DNA of 64,000 nucleotides, from the NCBI RefSeq assembly GCF_001641265.1, contig NW_020167538.1, positions 1 to 64,000 on the forward strand, given 5' to 3'. The DNA is from Pseudogymnoascus destructans (Eukaryota > Ascomycota > Leotiomycetes > Thelebolales > Thelebolaceae). The notes beneath the pieces were generated by a model that saw nothing but the letters and a program-made list of their open reading frames with translations, did not search any database and was not told the origin of the DNA. Made by a program: the position numbers and the translations under genes. Shown here piece after piece: positions 50,832-63,143 of the stretch (its first letter is position 1; each line of letters starts with the position of its first letter).

Positions 50832-53800
50832 CTATTTCGCGTACTTGCCCCTCTTCCCCCCTCCCCCCTCATCCCCACCCCTCCGCTTCTTCCCCTCCCT
50901 CTTCCAATACTCCTGCTTCTCCCTCTTCTCCCTCTCCCCCCTCTTCTCCTCATTCTCCGCAACCTTCTTCCTATACTCCACGCGCTTCTTCTCATTCGCC
51001 ACCCGCCTCTTCGCCACCTTCTCCTTCCGCAGCGTCATAAGCTGCTGCATCAGATTCCTCGCCTTCTTCTCCTCCCCACCCACAACCACAGCCCGCTTCT
51101 GCATATACGTCTCCTCCTTCCCCTTCTTCATCCGCGTGATCTGGCTCTTGAATGGCAGCTCAGCTGCAAGCTGGCGCGGCACTCGCAGCGGGTTGAACAC
51201 ACGCGCCACGCGCTCGACGGGCTTGTACTGGCTATTATTCTGCTGCGGCGTCGGGAGCGCCTCATCACGTCGCACTTGGCCTGTCAGACGCATAGGCGCC
51301 CATCCGAGGAGGTTCGTCACGGGGTTGTAGAAGCGGTGAGGTCGCACGGGGAACCAGGCGCGGAGGAACACAATGTCGGACATTAAGATCTTGTCCTCGA
51401 ACGTCGCGCGGAAGTGACCCTCGGGCTTGGCGAGCGCGCGCTTGATCTGTCCACGCACTCCTGACACGGTCTTGATCGACGCGCCCTCGAACTTGGCAAT
51501 CTCGAGAGACGTGCTGAACATATCCTTTATGAACGAGGTGTTCTTGAAGATCTTGTACGGCACACCCGTCAGCTTGAGCTTCTTGACAATCTCCGTTGAC
51601 TCGTCCACATTCAGCACCGTCCCCGTCGCCGCGATCCTGAACCCAGGCGTCTTCGCACTAAACGACTGGAAGCACGAGAAGCCCGTGTTCGGCGCAATCA
51701 GCGGCCCATAGAACGTTCCGAAGCAATGCATATGCTCGGGCGTGTACTTGAGCATGCGGTTACGGATCCGCGAGTCCGAGATCGAGTACACAGGCAGCGT
51801 CTGGAAGCGCCTCCACCCGAGCGAGAAGATCAGCGGGTCGTTAGTCTTGAGGATCTTCTTGTGCCATCTGTGTCGCTTAATTCGCACCTGCACGAACCCG
51901 AAGCGGTCCTCGGTCGCGTTGATACCGCCCGCGATGATAGGCATGCGCGGCTCAAAGCGCGTCACGAACTCGGATGGAACGCCCTCAATGACTATCTTGG
52001 CGTACTGCCCGGCGCGGAAGCCTTCGACGTTGACGCGCGAGCGGTCGTCGAGGCTCTCGAACTCGGATTTGTTGATGTTGAGCTGCTTCTGGATGACGGC
52101 TTTCTGTGCGTCGTACCAGTCGTCCTCGCCGAACTCTTCGTCCCCGCCGCCTTCTCTACGTGCGATGGCTTTGTCGTTGTTGAAACCCTCTCGATCTTCC
52201 TCCTCGAACCGAAGTTTTAACTCTTCTTTCCGTCGGGCGTTCTTTTCGCGCTCGGCCTCGATGTCGTTCGGTTCATCGTCTTCCTTGTCTCCCTCTTCCT
52301 CATCGTCCGCCTCGAGATCTTCGAATTCTCCATCACCTTCATTATCCGAATCCTCCTCATCTTCATCTTCGTCACTGTCATCGTCGGAGCTGCCACCCTT
52401 CTTATCCTTGAGTAAATCTGCGGTGGCAAATCTCCTCCTCAGCGCGTCGATGTTGTCTGCAACAGACCACTTCTCCTCCAGCTGCTCGTAATCGAACACA
52501 GGAACCATGCGATCTTCGGCAAGTCCGCCATCCTTCCCAGGAGAAGTCTTCTTGATGAAATCATCGTCATCAGAATCATCCTCGATATTCTCCTCCTCAA
52601 TCTCGCCTCTCCAGCGGTTCAGCACCTCGGTCGGAGTAAGCGACTCGTCGTACATCAAACGCGCCAAATCAGCAGTCCTGTACGATCGCTTCTGGCCATG
52701 AATCTTCATGGCATTCGCAATCATGTTCTTCTTCCATTGTGCACCCTCCTCCTCAGAATCATATTCATCGTCCTTGTCGCTTTCCCCCCCAGTAAGGAGA
52801 GATCCCATGTCAGAATCGCTGTCGGCAAAGGCGATGTCTCCACCAGCCTTATCCTCCTTCTCCTTCCTGAACGCCTTGCCGAGTCTCTCCTCGCTGATCT
52901 CGGCTTCGCCCTCGGGGTCAAGCTCTTCGTCCCCACTGTCAAAGTCTTCCTCAGCGCCGTCCTCCGCATCTGAATCGCCTTCTGTGTCGACGAAACGAGC
53001 CTTTCTAGGCTGTTTCCGCCCGGTATCCTCTTCCTCGACGTCTTGGATCGTCTCTCCATTGCTGAAAAGGCGAACACCATCGTCAGTCTGTCCGAGGAGC
53101 CTTCGCTCTCCTTGCAGACCGACGATTAATCCCTCTCCTTGACCGCGCTCTGTATCCTCATCGTCCTTGTCGAAATTGAAGCCCTTCTCGCGCGTAATCC
53201 AGATAGTGTCTCCCTCAATTTTCAAGCCACTCTTGTCAGACATCGGCGCATGTAGTCTCTTCTCCTTCTCATCCAGACGTCTCCTTCCCGTCCTCCCAGT
53301 AGCCTTTGCCAATGCCTGGTCCATATATGGAGTCGGGCATGGATCTGGAAGCGATTCCATGGACGAAATTGTGTAGTCGCCCAATCCGGGGATGTGTACT
53401 CGTTGTCCTTGCGCTGCGAAATTCGTACCTCTAAGGTAACCTGATAGAACGACAGTCCTGTCACATTTCTCGTCCTCCTCGATCTTCATTGGGTGGGTAA
53501 TGTCGCGGAAGCTGTCGATGACGGTGTAGGGATGCGCGTTTCTCCAGATCAGAGGTCGGGGGTTCTTCATGACGGAAAGGAATCTAGAAAGGTTGTGGAT
53601 CTCGCGGTCAGGATAGCGCCCGTTGATGACACCGGAGAGGTAGAATAGATGTGCTCCCTGGTACAGCTCACTCCAAAATCGGTTCTTGAGGCGTTTCTTC
53701 GCATCCTTCAATGTCTGAGGCTTCTTGAACATGTCCAAATGCGTGAGAATACCGAAGACGTTTCCGGGCATACCGCTGGCGGAGAGGATGTTCAAAAACT

Positions 53801-54354
53801 CCATGGTCTCCATCTCGAATCCGAAGTTTCCGTCGATCATGAGCAGTACAATGTCCGCCACCTTGGACATGTCCACCATGGCTTCCAGCTCGTTGGGACA
53901 TTCTACAAATGTAAGGCGTTGGCGCTTCGACGTGATGACGGTAATTGGTCCCTGTGGTTCCGATAGAGTTTCCTTCGCATATCTCTTAACCAGCGACTTG
54001 AGAAGGGTCGTCTTTCCTACGCCGGGTGGTCCAACGATGGCGACGAGGCGTGGCGGCGGCTCATCTGGGATGCGGTCCACTAATGGCACATGGAGTCTTC
54101 TTTCTTTCACCTGGCGCATAATTAGAACCTGGATGCAATAATAGTTCAATCAGTCGTTGGCTGTATACTTACATCCGAAGAGCGCGCAGACGTCTTCGCA
54201 AGACGGCCTGGGTTCGCAAAAGCAAAAGCCTTTGGATTGCGATCTGATAATGCGTTAATACATAATCAATGTTAAAAAATAACAATAACTCACCTCCAGT
54301 ATGCTTCTTCTTCTCCTTTTGCGGCCTATGGGGCCTATTCGTTTGGTCCTCCAT
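50832..54354 (-). CDS. BMS1: Ribosome biogenesis GTPase Bms1
   Basis: Exons 54354-54294, 54243-54173 and 54128-50832 give 1142 aa, near the yeast length. N-terminal basic segment (QKEKKKHTGDRNPKAFAFANPG), then the G domain with P-loop VGPPGVGKTTLLKSL, LLMIDGNFGFEMET and LTHLD. The AARP2CN region follows, then a very acidic, low-complexity middle (residues about 380-680), and the conserved C-terminal DUF663 region (RFGFVQVRIKRHRWHKKILK, WRRFQTLPVYS, YTPEHMHCFGTFYGP). The tail is Lys/Arg-rich. Bms1 brings Rcl1 to U3 snoRNP and drives early 40S processing in the nucleolus. It shares a 365 bp divergent promoter region with the AFG1 gene. Confidence 0.95.
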
Positions 54355-54719
54355 GGTTGTGCAACAGTCTCAGAAACACCCTTCGAGGCTCATCTCCATT
54401 TTCCCAAATATTCTTCTGCTGCCTCGAATCTTTTTGCGCTAAGAAATCTTATCGATAAGAGCTTTTTGGAGGGTTTCACATCACGTGATTCAGAATTAAA
54501 AAATCGCAGCGATTTTACTCCTTGGCAATGCTTAACGCTATGGCCCAGGATGGCATCGAGTTTACTCCGATTCACGCCGTTGCTTGGATCCTACCTGTAA
54601 TTACGATTTTTTTCTCCGGTCTCTAGCGCATTATATTCTAGATTATGCGGTTGTAGATTTAGACCTGTTTCCCCCCCTTCTTTTATTATCATCTGCAGCC
54701 GGGAGACCCTGAAGTCGGC
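54355..54719. promoter_or_regulatory. Divergent intergenic region between BMS1 and AFG1
   Basis: The two ATGs face away from each other across 365 bp, so both promoters must lie here. No clear TATA box is visible for either, as is common for housekeeping genes. A CACGTGA element lies near 54483. Confidence 0.55.
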
Positions 54720-56441
54720 ATGACGAGAGTCCGTTCTGGTGGTAGCCTCGCGGCTGCGCTGCTGTCCCTTGCGCATCGCGGGGCCTTAAACATACCAAGA
54801 ATCCCAGGTGCTCGCCGTATAGGAGCTGCTCCTGCATGCTTGCAATGCAGACAACAGTCCCACAGGTTTAACCATGGTGGTTCTCCCCGAATTACCCCAT
54901 CACGGGCGAGGGGCATCTGCCAAATACGGCCGGCAGTCTTCATCGCGGGCCAGAGGAGAAGCTTATCCTCCAACCCAGGTAGGGATTTATTCCTTTGCAA
55001 ACCGAGAATACTATACTGATTCCCGCTTGCAGACCCAAATCCAGAAGACCACGGCCCCTTGGCAGAATACGACGACCGAGTACAGTCTGGACGGTTACGA
55101 GACGACGATCACCAAAAGGGCATTATCCAAAGTTTGCAGCATCTCCATGACGAGCTGAGGAATTATAAAGCGCCGCCGGTTATTCACCCAACTATCGAAT
55201 CTCTTCAACCCCCGCCTCCAAAAAGTCTCATGAGTCGCATGTTTGGCAAGAAAGAGGAGGAGAAGCCGAAGCAAGAGATTACGCCCGATCTCCCGCGAGG
55301 ACTATACCTGTACGGCGACGTCGGCAGTGGGAAGACCATGCTGATGGATCTGTTTTATGATACTCTCCCCATGGGCGTGGCCTCGAAGACGCGGATTCAC
55401 TTTCACAACTTCATGCAGGATGTGCACAAGAGGCTCCATGTCATGAAGATGACCCATGGGAATGATATTGATGGAATTCCATTTATCGCTGCGGACATTG
55501 CTGAGAAAGGCAACGTTCTCTGCTTTGATGAATTCCAGTGCACTGATGTGGCTGATGCTATGATTCTGAGGAGGTGAGCATAGAACTTCTGTTGTAACGA
55601 ATTGGGCTAACAGAACAGGCTGCTTGAATCTCTAATGGCACACGGTGTCGTGCTGGTAACTACATCTAATCGGCACCCGGATGAGCTTTATAAGAATGGA
55701 ATTCAGCGTGAATCGTTTATTCCGTGTATCCATCTCCTGAAGGACCGCCTCCATGTCATCAATCTCGACTCGCCCACCGATTACCGCAAAATTCCTCGCC
55801 CCCCGTCTGGCGTGTACCACTCTCCCCTCGATGCACATTCGCAATCCCACGCCAACAAATGGTTCAGGTTCCTTGGAAACCCCACGGATGAGCCACACTC
55901 GGAGATACAGCACGTCTGGGGCCGCGACATTCAGGTCCCAAGTGTCAGCGGACGCGCTTGCATGTTCAGCTTTGATGAGCTCATTGGCCGCCCAAAGAGT
56001 GCCGCTGATTATATTGAACTGGCGCAACATTACGACGCTTTCATCATTACTGAGGTCCCGGGTATGAACCACAAGTCTCGCGATTTGGCTCGGCGATTTA
56101 TCACATTTATCGATGCTCTTTACGAGTCTCGCGCCAAGCTTGTGCTCACCACGGCCGTTCCGCTAGCGGAACTATTCATGTCTAAGGAGGAAGTCAAGGA
56201 AACCCTGACGAAGGGGGATGATAGTACAGCCACTCCAAGTGGCGAGGCAGCAATCGATGATGTCTATCGCAACTTGATGGATGACCTGGGAATGAGCATG
56301 GATATGCTGAAGAACTCGAACATATTCTCTGGGGACGAAGAGAGATTTGCTTTCGCGAGAGCTCTGAGTAGATTGAGCGAGATGGGGAGCCAGGACTGGG
56401 TGGATAGAGGTATGGGCTTGGAGGAGAAGGGTGGGAAGTAG
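54720..56441 (+). CDS. AFG1/LACE1-type mitochondrial AAA ATPase
   Basis: Exons 54720-54978, 55033-55573 and 55619-56441 give 540 aa, all in phase. The N-terminus is Arg/Ala-rich without acids (a mitochondrial presequence). The ATPase has Walker A GDVGSGKTML, the family insert KTRIHFHNFMQDVHKR, Walker B NVLCFDEFQCTDVADAM, and sensor VTTSNRHPDELY. The C-terminal half has SFDELIGRPKSAADYIEL and RRFITFIDALYE, usual for the family. Afg1 helps degrade mitochondrially encoded cytochrome oxidase subunits and in yeast supports survival under stress. Transcription diverges from BMS1. Confidence 0.93.
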
Positions 56442-56723
56442 GAGAAGGACAGCTGGCAGAGGGTTAGAAGTAAATGGAGGAGGATAGCATGTGAATATGT
56501 GACCGCAGACACAGAGTTTGCTCTGTATATAGATAGAATATTGCATAGATGAGCAATGAAGTATATACCCAGGTACTATTTATGAGGCTTTGCCTTCCAA
56601 TTAATTTGAACTTTATTGTGTTGTTGTCGTTGTTTGCTTCCTTGCGGTTCATCCGTCCTCATTGGCACATTTTTATTTAAAGGGGTAAACATCAGTCGCG
56701 ACGCGTATATACGCCCTTGCATA

Positions 56724-58933
56724 ATCGTTGGTTCTCAAACCACCGCCTGGAGGCGGTTGGCGAAAGCGAACTGGGACGCGAAAGCGATTGTGGGACACTT
56801 CGGGAGCGGACTCGCGACGCGACACGACCGACCATGAACACGACTGACAACGTAACAATGCTGTAAATATATATAAGTTATAGAATTAAATAATTAAAAA
56901 AGATTTGGATCAATATTGTCAGGCAGTGATTGATCATCACAGCCACCGTCACTTGCATCGTGAATCATGTCGTAGTCCAAGCCTGCAAAGTTCACGTACC
57001 CACTCTCCTCGATGGCTAACAGTCGGTCCGCCTCCTCCTCCTCCTCACGTTTCTTCTGTGTAACGTCCGGGTCAATGATTTCTGTACGTAAGCCAATTGG
57101 TGGCTCCGTGTCTGGGTTACTTTTTTGAAATTCATGTAGGTCCTTTTTCCGTGTACGTTCTGCCTTCCGTGCATCGATGCCAGCACGGAGCTGCATCTTA
57201 CGCTCAACGTTCACCATGCGTGTTCTCTCTCTTTTCTCCCGTGCTTCTTCTAAAAGTTGCTCCTTTACCTTCTTCTCATAAATCCTTTGCCGTGCATGTT
57301 CAACTGTAATAGCACCACCTTTTTGAATAGATTTCCGACTTCTAACCTTCCGCTGTCGTTGCTCAGTCATAATAGTAGTAATTTGTACAAGCTCTGACTG
57401 GAACAGCTCAGCCTCTGTTAACTGAGTTTGGATTTCAGTATAAGAAGATGCCCACTTTTGCCGTGACGGTGAACTAAGGATCCTATCAAATGTTTGACTC
57501 CATGTTGAAAGATCATAACTTGCTTGAAATGCACGTTGTGGTGTTTCTAAAACTTCTGGTTTTGCATATATAGCAACCTTCTCTTGAATCTTTTCATAGT
57601 TAGGTGGCCAAATACCTGCATCTCTAAAAGACTTGATACAGTTACCCTTTGTAAATGTCTGCTTACGGATAGTAGACAAGTCTCTAAAGAAAGATATAAC
57701 ATTATAATCTGTATCAAAATTCCGGATTGCTTGTTGAATTGCACGTCGGTGCCAATGTTTATATTGTGCAAACACAGTAACATCTAGCGGTTGTAGAATA
57801 TGCATAAGATGAGACGGAAACACATGTAAGTGTATATTGTGTTGATGTGCAAGTATTATAAACTCTGGAACTTCATGTGAGACATGAGAGTCCATTATTA
57901 ACAATTTCGTTCTTATAGACGGTGTATGTTGAATAAAATGCTGTAGATATTCCATTGCAAGCTCAGAGTTTGTATATCCGGAATCGGATACTGCAACTTT
58001 CTCATCACCGTGTAGATTGTCATGGTACCAACTTTCCATGTGTAATTTTCCTTGTATAATAAGGAACGGTGGAAGTGCAATGCCAGCAGCTGAAATTGTC
58101 TCTATAACTGTAAGACTTTGTCTGTTCTCTGGAGCTTGTATATAAAGCTATAAATATTAGAATAATATAAAGTAAGATAAGTAGAAACAACTTACCTTCT
58201 TTACTGCAGATGGTACCAACACATGTTCACCGGTGCTCATTCCTACACGGAATCCAACTTCATCAAAGTTGTAGATATCACCTGCAGTAATATCTAGTTG
58301 ATTACACACATCTTTAAATTCATAAAACCATTCTTTAATAGCTGATACTTCATGAGATGCAACCCGTGCTGCTTCAATTGGCCGGGTTTTTATTGTATGG
58401 AAGTTGTGTTGTTGTGTCTTAATCCATGTCTGGAACCACCGTTGTGATGGTGGTGCACGTGTTGGAGTTTCTGCTGCACGTAGTTGGCAGATGGCACTGA
58501 ACACCATAGGCTTAGTTGCACCGTACCCATTTTCGTACGAGCGTTGGATGTATCTTTGTATAGCTGTAACTTGTACATCAGACAGTACTCTGTTCTGGCC
58601 TCCGCGTGGCACAGCGGTGCGTTGTGGTGATGCGCGTCGTTGTCGTAGTCGTATAGTCCGGAGCGTACTTGGGTTTACTCTGTACATCCGTGCTACTGTA
58701 GCACTCTTCTCTGTTGGGTTTTCATTTAAAAATTCAATGGCATTTAAAAGAGCTTCATTTTTATTTACTTCAACTACCGGCATAGTTGTGGTTGTAGTTG
58801 TGCTCGTTGTCGGTCATGTTCATGGTCGGTCGTGTCGCGTCGCGAGTCCGCTCCCGAAGTGTCCCACAATCGCTTTCGCGTCCCAGTTCGCTTTCGCCAA
58901 CCGCCTCCAGGCGGTGGTTTGAGAACCAACGAT
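56724..58933 (-). mobile_element. Complete Pogo/Fot1-like transposon, copy A2
   Basis: The element is 2210 bp, flanked by TA (56722-56723 and 58934-58935). The terminal inverted repeats are about 124 bp, perfect for the first 110 or so, starting ATCGTTGGTTCTC. Each contains a GC-rich near-palindrome (CCGCCTGGAGGCGG) and GCGAAAGCG motifs. Its transposase runs away from HOS3. It is the full-length reference for the truncated copy A1. Confidence 0.93.
56894..58783 (-). CDS. Pogo/Fot1-type DDE transposase of element A2 (two exons)
   Basis: Exons 58783-58196 and 58147-56894, with a 48 nt intron (58195-58148), give 613 aa. The layout is as in A1: Psq and CENP-B-like helix-turn-helix domains, the DDD triad (IYNFDEVGF, LLIMDSHVSHE, HILQPLDVTVF), and a basic coiled-coil C-terminus. 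Unlike B, it has no zinc knuckle. The frame is intact and both terminal repeats are present, so this copy appears autonomous. Splicing is required: without it the first exon runs into a stop after 208 codons, giving a product with the DNA-binding domains but only the first catalytic Asp. Confidence 0.9.
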
Positions 58934-59067
58934 TATGCATAAATCCGGGGTCAACATGTCAAAACCATCGTCATAGCTTAATACAACAACAAAACACCTC
59001 GAAATTCTGTGTACTACCAGCTTTGTTCCAGAAGTTTCCTGAGGGAACACTGCTTGCTCTCCGAGCC

Positions 59068-62000
59068 ATGAATCGCTCACAGCAAGCCAGCTCAGGCAGA
59101 GCGCCTGAGCCGCCTTTACCACCTGCTTCAAACAGTAACGGGGATGCGCTTGTTCAGTCAATGAGACAATTCTCCATCAACACAGCCTCTGCAACAGCAC
59201 TTCCACCTTCTCCTCGTATCTCGTCACCTCGTAGGAATTCCAGCGTCCCAAAGGCACCATCGACAAATGAGAGGCGCAACCAGAGCCCATTGCGAAGGAG
59301 CCCAAGTGCTGCGAGCCTTGACACACGCTCCGCATCACCAACACTGTTGCGCAAAGCCTCAATGAACTCTCTCAAGAATGTGGGGGCTGTTACACCAACG
59401 CGACCATTGCCAGCGTCTTCCAGGAGATCGTCATCGGCGCATAGGGCCAATGGCCAGAATCTGTTTGGGAAGTTGCCCCATACGAACTTGGACGACACCC
59501 CAGAGGAACCTCCTGTCACTGCAGAGTCAATAGCGACTACATATTTTGCGAAAGAGCTCGCTCTTCATACTTTGAGCGATGAACAGCGACCGGTTGATAC
59601 TATCGCCATTTTACACGATGCGTGTTACGGGCATAGATACTCGCGCCCACGTACGACACGGGCGGGGCTCAGTACGATTGTCGAGCGCCCGGAGCGCATA
59701 CACGCAAGCATATTGGGCGTATGTGCAGCATATGTAAGACTGGGAGAACGACATGCAGAAGGCCGGTATGCGCCACATCCAAGACGGCACCCATCGAACA
59801 GTCCCAGTATACCCTTCCGCATACAAAAGGCCAGTCGCAAGCTCGATCTCTCGTCTCCCGCGGTCACAAACGTACATGGCACGAAGTGGATGGAGGAGTT
59901 GAAGATTATGTGTAATGCGGCGGAGTCAAAATTGGCTACGAATGGAAAGGAGTTGGCAAGGCCACAGATGAATAGGGGCTCAGATGGGGAACCCCAGCAG
60001 CTTCACGAAGGCGATCTATATCTTTGCGCCGAGTCACTAAACGCAATGGAAGGCGCTCTGGGAGCTGTATGCGAAGGAGTGGATACAGTTTTTAATGGTT
60101 CACAAGACGGCAAGGGGCCGAAGCAAGCGTTTGTTGTGATTCGACCTCCTGGCCATCACTGCGCAGCCAGTTACCCATCTGGATTCTGCTGGCTGAACAA
60201 CGTACATGTTGGAATTGCTCATGCAGCGCTAACCCATGGACTCACACATGCCGCCATTATCGATTTTGATCTACACCATGGTGACGGGTCGCAGTCCATA
60301 GCATGGGCACACAACTCTCGTGCAACAACCCTTCCTAAGAATGCGGCTGCGTGGAAGAAGACCTCCATTGGCTACTTCAGCCTTCACGATATCAACTCCT
60401 ATCCCTGTGAGATGGGCGATGAGGAGAAAGTCAAAAATGCCAGTATCTGCATTGATAATGCGCATGGCCAAAACATCTGGAATGTTCACCTCCAACCGTG
60501 GAAGAGCGAAGCTGAATTCTGGCAACTTTATGAGAGGAAATATATAGTTCTGTTGGAGAAGACAAGGCTGTACCTGCGTGGGCAGACAGATCGTATCCGT
60601 GAGTCCCAGTCAGCACTGAAGCCCAAGGCTGCCATATTCCTCTCTGCTGGCTTCGATGCAAGCGAGTGGGAAAGCTCTGGCATGCAACGCCACAAAGTCA
60701 ATGTCCCAACAGAATTCTATGCGCGTCTTACGCGCGATGTGAAGAGGATCGCAGGAGAGGAGGGCTGTTCGGTTGACGGCCGCATTATAAGTGTACTGGA
60801 GGGAGGATACAGTAATCGTGCATTGGCGAGCGGCGTTCTCAGCCATATCAGTGGCCTTGCCGGTTCTGATCCCGATGTCGTTGAAAGACAAGTCGATCCA
60901 TCTGGTCTAGGATTCGAAATTTCCCAGCGCGCTGGAGCATTGAGCCTGAAGACTGAGGATCTGGATAATCATGTTAATCCAGCGTACGACCCGTCGTGGT
61001 GGGGATTAGCTCAGCTAGAGCTGCTGGATTCGATTGTCCACCCTCCCCCACCCCCAGAGCCAAAGAAAGTCAAGAGTGGCTCTCCACCAACATACTTCTC
61101 GCCGACCCAGTCGTCCAATGCAAAGATTGCTGAATCGCCGAAGTTGAGGCGCTCGTCCTCCAATTATTTCAATGGGGGTTCGCCTAGGCCTCCTACCAGG
61201 CCTCCTTCTCCACCTCCTCCTGAGGTTGGTTGGGCTACAGCAACACACGAATTAAGCAAACTTCTCATACCAACAGACAGGCAAACGATGAGCTGCAAGC
61301 CTGATGAACTGTCAGCAGAGGCAACTCGTGTCAGGCGCGACCGCCAGTCTCTACTCACCCCACCGGCATCCACTGGCACTACTCCAGATATCACACCAAG
61401 CACTCGAATGAGCCTCAGAGAACGAAAGGCGCCCAAGCCAGCAGATAAGGCAGCCGAAGAGAAAAAGGCGGAGGCTGTAGCACGAACCAGCCGCAGAAGA
61501 ACCGTTACAGGTGCTGCAGTATTGGCTACCGATAAGGCAGCTGCACGGAGCGTTCCGAAGCCTGAACCTAGCTATAAGCAAGCCACTAAGCAGTCGAGGA
61601 GGAGGCTTAGTCTCGTATCCAACAGCTCCACAGCAACGGAACCGGCAACCGCAACTGCCTTGAGTGGCGCTCGGGTGGCATCTCAACCCTCTCTTCCAGT
61701 TCGTCCAGGCAGCTCCCAAAGCTGCATTCTACTCAATATCAATGCAACTTCGAGAGGTCCATCCATTCCTCCCGTCAAGAAAACCAGGGCCCCGGCTAGT
61801 TCCCGTGACGCGTCAAAGACAGCCCATGCCGCTTCAAGGGCATCTGTTGCCACCAAGCCTAGAGCATCTACTTCCAATACTGCTGCCGAGGCCCGTCAGC
61901 GACAAACTTCTGCGCAACAGCTGACAAATGGTCCCGCTGCTTTAGCTGAAGCAGACATCATCGATAGCTTAACAGCCGGCATGAAGAAGGTCAAAATCAA

Positions 62001-62652
62001 TCTCACGACGAAGACACAACGTGACGCCAAGGCAGCAGCAGCAGCCGCAGTGGCTAATATGCCAGCGCAAAATGCCTCAGCGCCGCCACCATCCTATACG
62101 GCTGTGACAGCATCTCAGGCAGCTCATGGGATTCCCGAGCAGCCTCAATTCGGCCAACCAGGAACACCGCCTAGACAGCCACTTTCTCGGACGGGTTCTT
62201 ACATGAGCGAACTTCCACCACCGACCCCTGAACCTTTAACCCCCCACCCCTCTATCGCCAACCGCCTCCAGCAACTACAGGTAGCTACATCAGCTCCTCT
62301 TCCCACGAGCTCGCCGCCCAGATCTCTCCGACGATCTTCTTCCGTATCTACTACCCGTACCTTCACATCCACCACACCACCACACCCACAGGCCGCAGCT
62401 CCGTCGAGCAATGTCTTCATCCCCTACCAACCCGAAGGCCCGACTCCCAAAGCTGGCCCTCGCGACGAGAAACTGAAGTGGTTGGAACCCAACACAGCAA
62501 CGCCCGGTATGAGTCCGGCAAAGAGGGGGGATCTTCCTGTCTTCTCAAGCATGGGGGCTATTCCGTTTGCAGCAAAGAGGCAGACCAGTGGCAGCGAGAC
62601 GAAGAGGGAAGATGATATCTGGGAGGTCCCTGAGACACCGGGGAAAATGTAA
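59068..62652 (+). CDS. HOS3: Hos3-type histone deacetylase
   Basis: The chosen start is ATG 59068 (MNRSQQASSGRAP), giving 1194 aa, because the upstream part of the open frame lies in the inverted repeat of transposon A2. The N-terminus is Ser/Pro-rich and disordered. The class II-like deacetylase domain spans residues about 160-640. It has IRPPGHHCAAS, GFCWLNNVHVGIAHA, the zinc-binding IIDFDLHHGDGSQ, LSAGFDASEWE and VLEGGYSN. The long C-terminus is low-complexity (Ser/Thr/Ala/Pro) with basic patches such as SLRERKAPKP. Hos3 in yeast deacetylates histones and is resistant to trichostatin A; nuclear and bud-neck roles are known there. No intron is seen. Confidence 0.92.
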   Translation: MNRSQQASSGRAPEPPLPPASNSNGDALVQSMRQFSINTASATALPPSPRISSPRRNSSVPKAPSTNERRNQSPLRRSPSAASLDTRSASPTLLRKASMNSLKNVGAVTPTRPLPASSRRSSSAHRANGQNLFGKLPHTNLDDTPEEPPVTAESIATTYFAKELALHTLSDEQRPVDTIAILHDACYGHRYSRPRTTRAGLSTIVERPERIHASILGVCAAYVRLGERHAEGRYAPHPRRHPSNSPSIPFRIQKASRKLDLSSPAVTNVHGTKWMEELKIMCNAAESKLATNGKELARPQMNRGSDGEPQQLHEGDLYLCAESLNAMEGALGAVCEGVDTVFNGSQDGKGPKQAFVVIRPPGHHCAASYPSGFCWLNNVHVGIAHAALTHGLTHAAIIDFDLHHGDGSQSIAWAHNSRATTLPKNAAAWKKTSIGYFSLHDINSYPCEMGDEEKVKNASICIDNAHGQNIWNVHLQPWKSEAEFWQLYERKYIVLLEKTRLYLRGQTDRIRESQSALKPKAAIFLSAGFDASEWESSGMQRHKVNVPTEFYARLTRDVKRIAGEEGCSVDGRIISVLEGGYSNRALASGVLSHISGLAGSDPDVVERQVDPSGLGFEISQRAGALSLKTEDLDNHVNPAYDPSWWGLAQLELLDSIVHPPPPPEPKKVKSGSPPTYFSPTQSSNAKIAESPKLRRSSSNYFNGGSPRPPTRPPSPPPPEVGWATATHELSKLLIPTDRQTMSCKPDELSAEATRVRRDRQSLLTPPASTGTTPDITPSTRMSLRERKAPKPADKAAEEKKAEAVARTSRRRTVTGAAVLATDKAAARSVPKPEPSYKQATKQSRRRLSLVSNSSTATEPATATALSGARVASQPSLPVRPGSSQSCILLNINATSRGPSIPPVKKTRAPASSRDASKTAHAASRASVATKPRASTSNTAAEARQRQTSAQQLTNGPAALAEADIIDSLTAGMKKVKINLTTKTQRDAKAAAAAAVANMPAQNASAPPPSYTAVTASQAAHGIPEQPQFGQPGTPPRQPLSRTGSYMSELPPPTPEPLTPHPSIANRLQQLQVATSAPLPTSSPPRSLRRSSSVSTTRTFTSTTPPHPQAAAPSSNVFIPYQPEGPTPKAGPRDEKLKWLEPNTATPGMSPAKRGDLPVFSSMGAIPFAAKRQTSGSETKREDDIWEVPETPGKM

Positions 62653-63143
62653 GAGGTGGAATTGTGTCATTATTATTGTATTGCGCACCAATTTGTTTAT
62701 GGGGCTCCTTTTATACCCCTATTGTTAATTGCAAGCCGTTCTGTGAACAGCATGGATGGCTTTATGTTTCTGTTTTTCCTGGTGGTTATCACTTTGTAAT
62801 TATCATGATACCCCCCCTTTTTACTTCATTTCTTGCGCGGGAAAGTTTAGTTATCCTAAGTAGTTCTAGTCAGTCTCGTCGAATATTATTAAAAGCGTTA
62901 ATTGTCCGATACTGGGTTATACTCGAGATATGTGGACCTATAAAGTATCATGGAGGGCGTAAAGCGAGTTTATTGATTGGCCACAGCTCAAAGCGGTGAG
63001 GTTGACCCCGCCGATTCTGCCGCTATTTTGTAGTCCATGGCTTCGGACCGAGCATATAAGGACAATACCTGCCAGAAAATATCGTTTCCTTTGCTCAACT
63101 CTCGACAGAACTTCCCTCGTCTCAATCCGAAACAACTCCCGCA
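62653..63143. other. Intergenic, HOS3 3' and GNAT promoter
   Basis: There is no protein-like frame. A promoter for the acetyltransferase must lie in the last 150 bp, where a weak CATATAAGGAC box is seen at about 63052. Confidence 0.45.

Noticed and set aside
51726..52491. Long plus-strand open frames opposite BMS1
   Set aside because: Composition is the mirror of the acidic BMS1 middle region; no domain and no start context.
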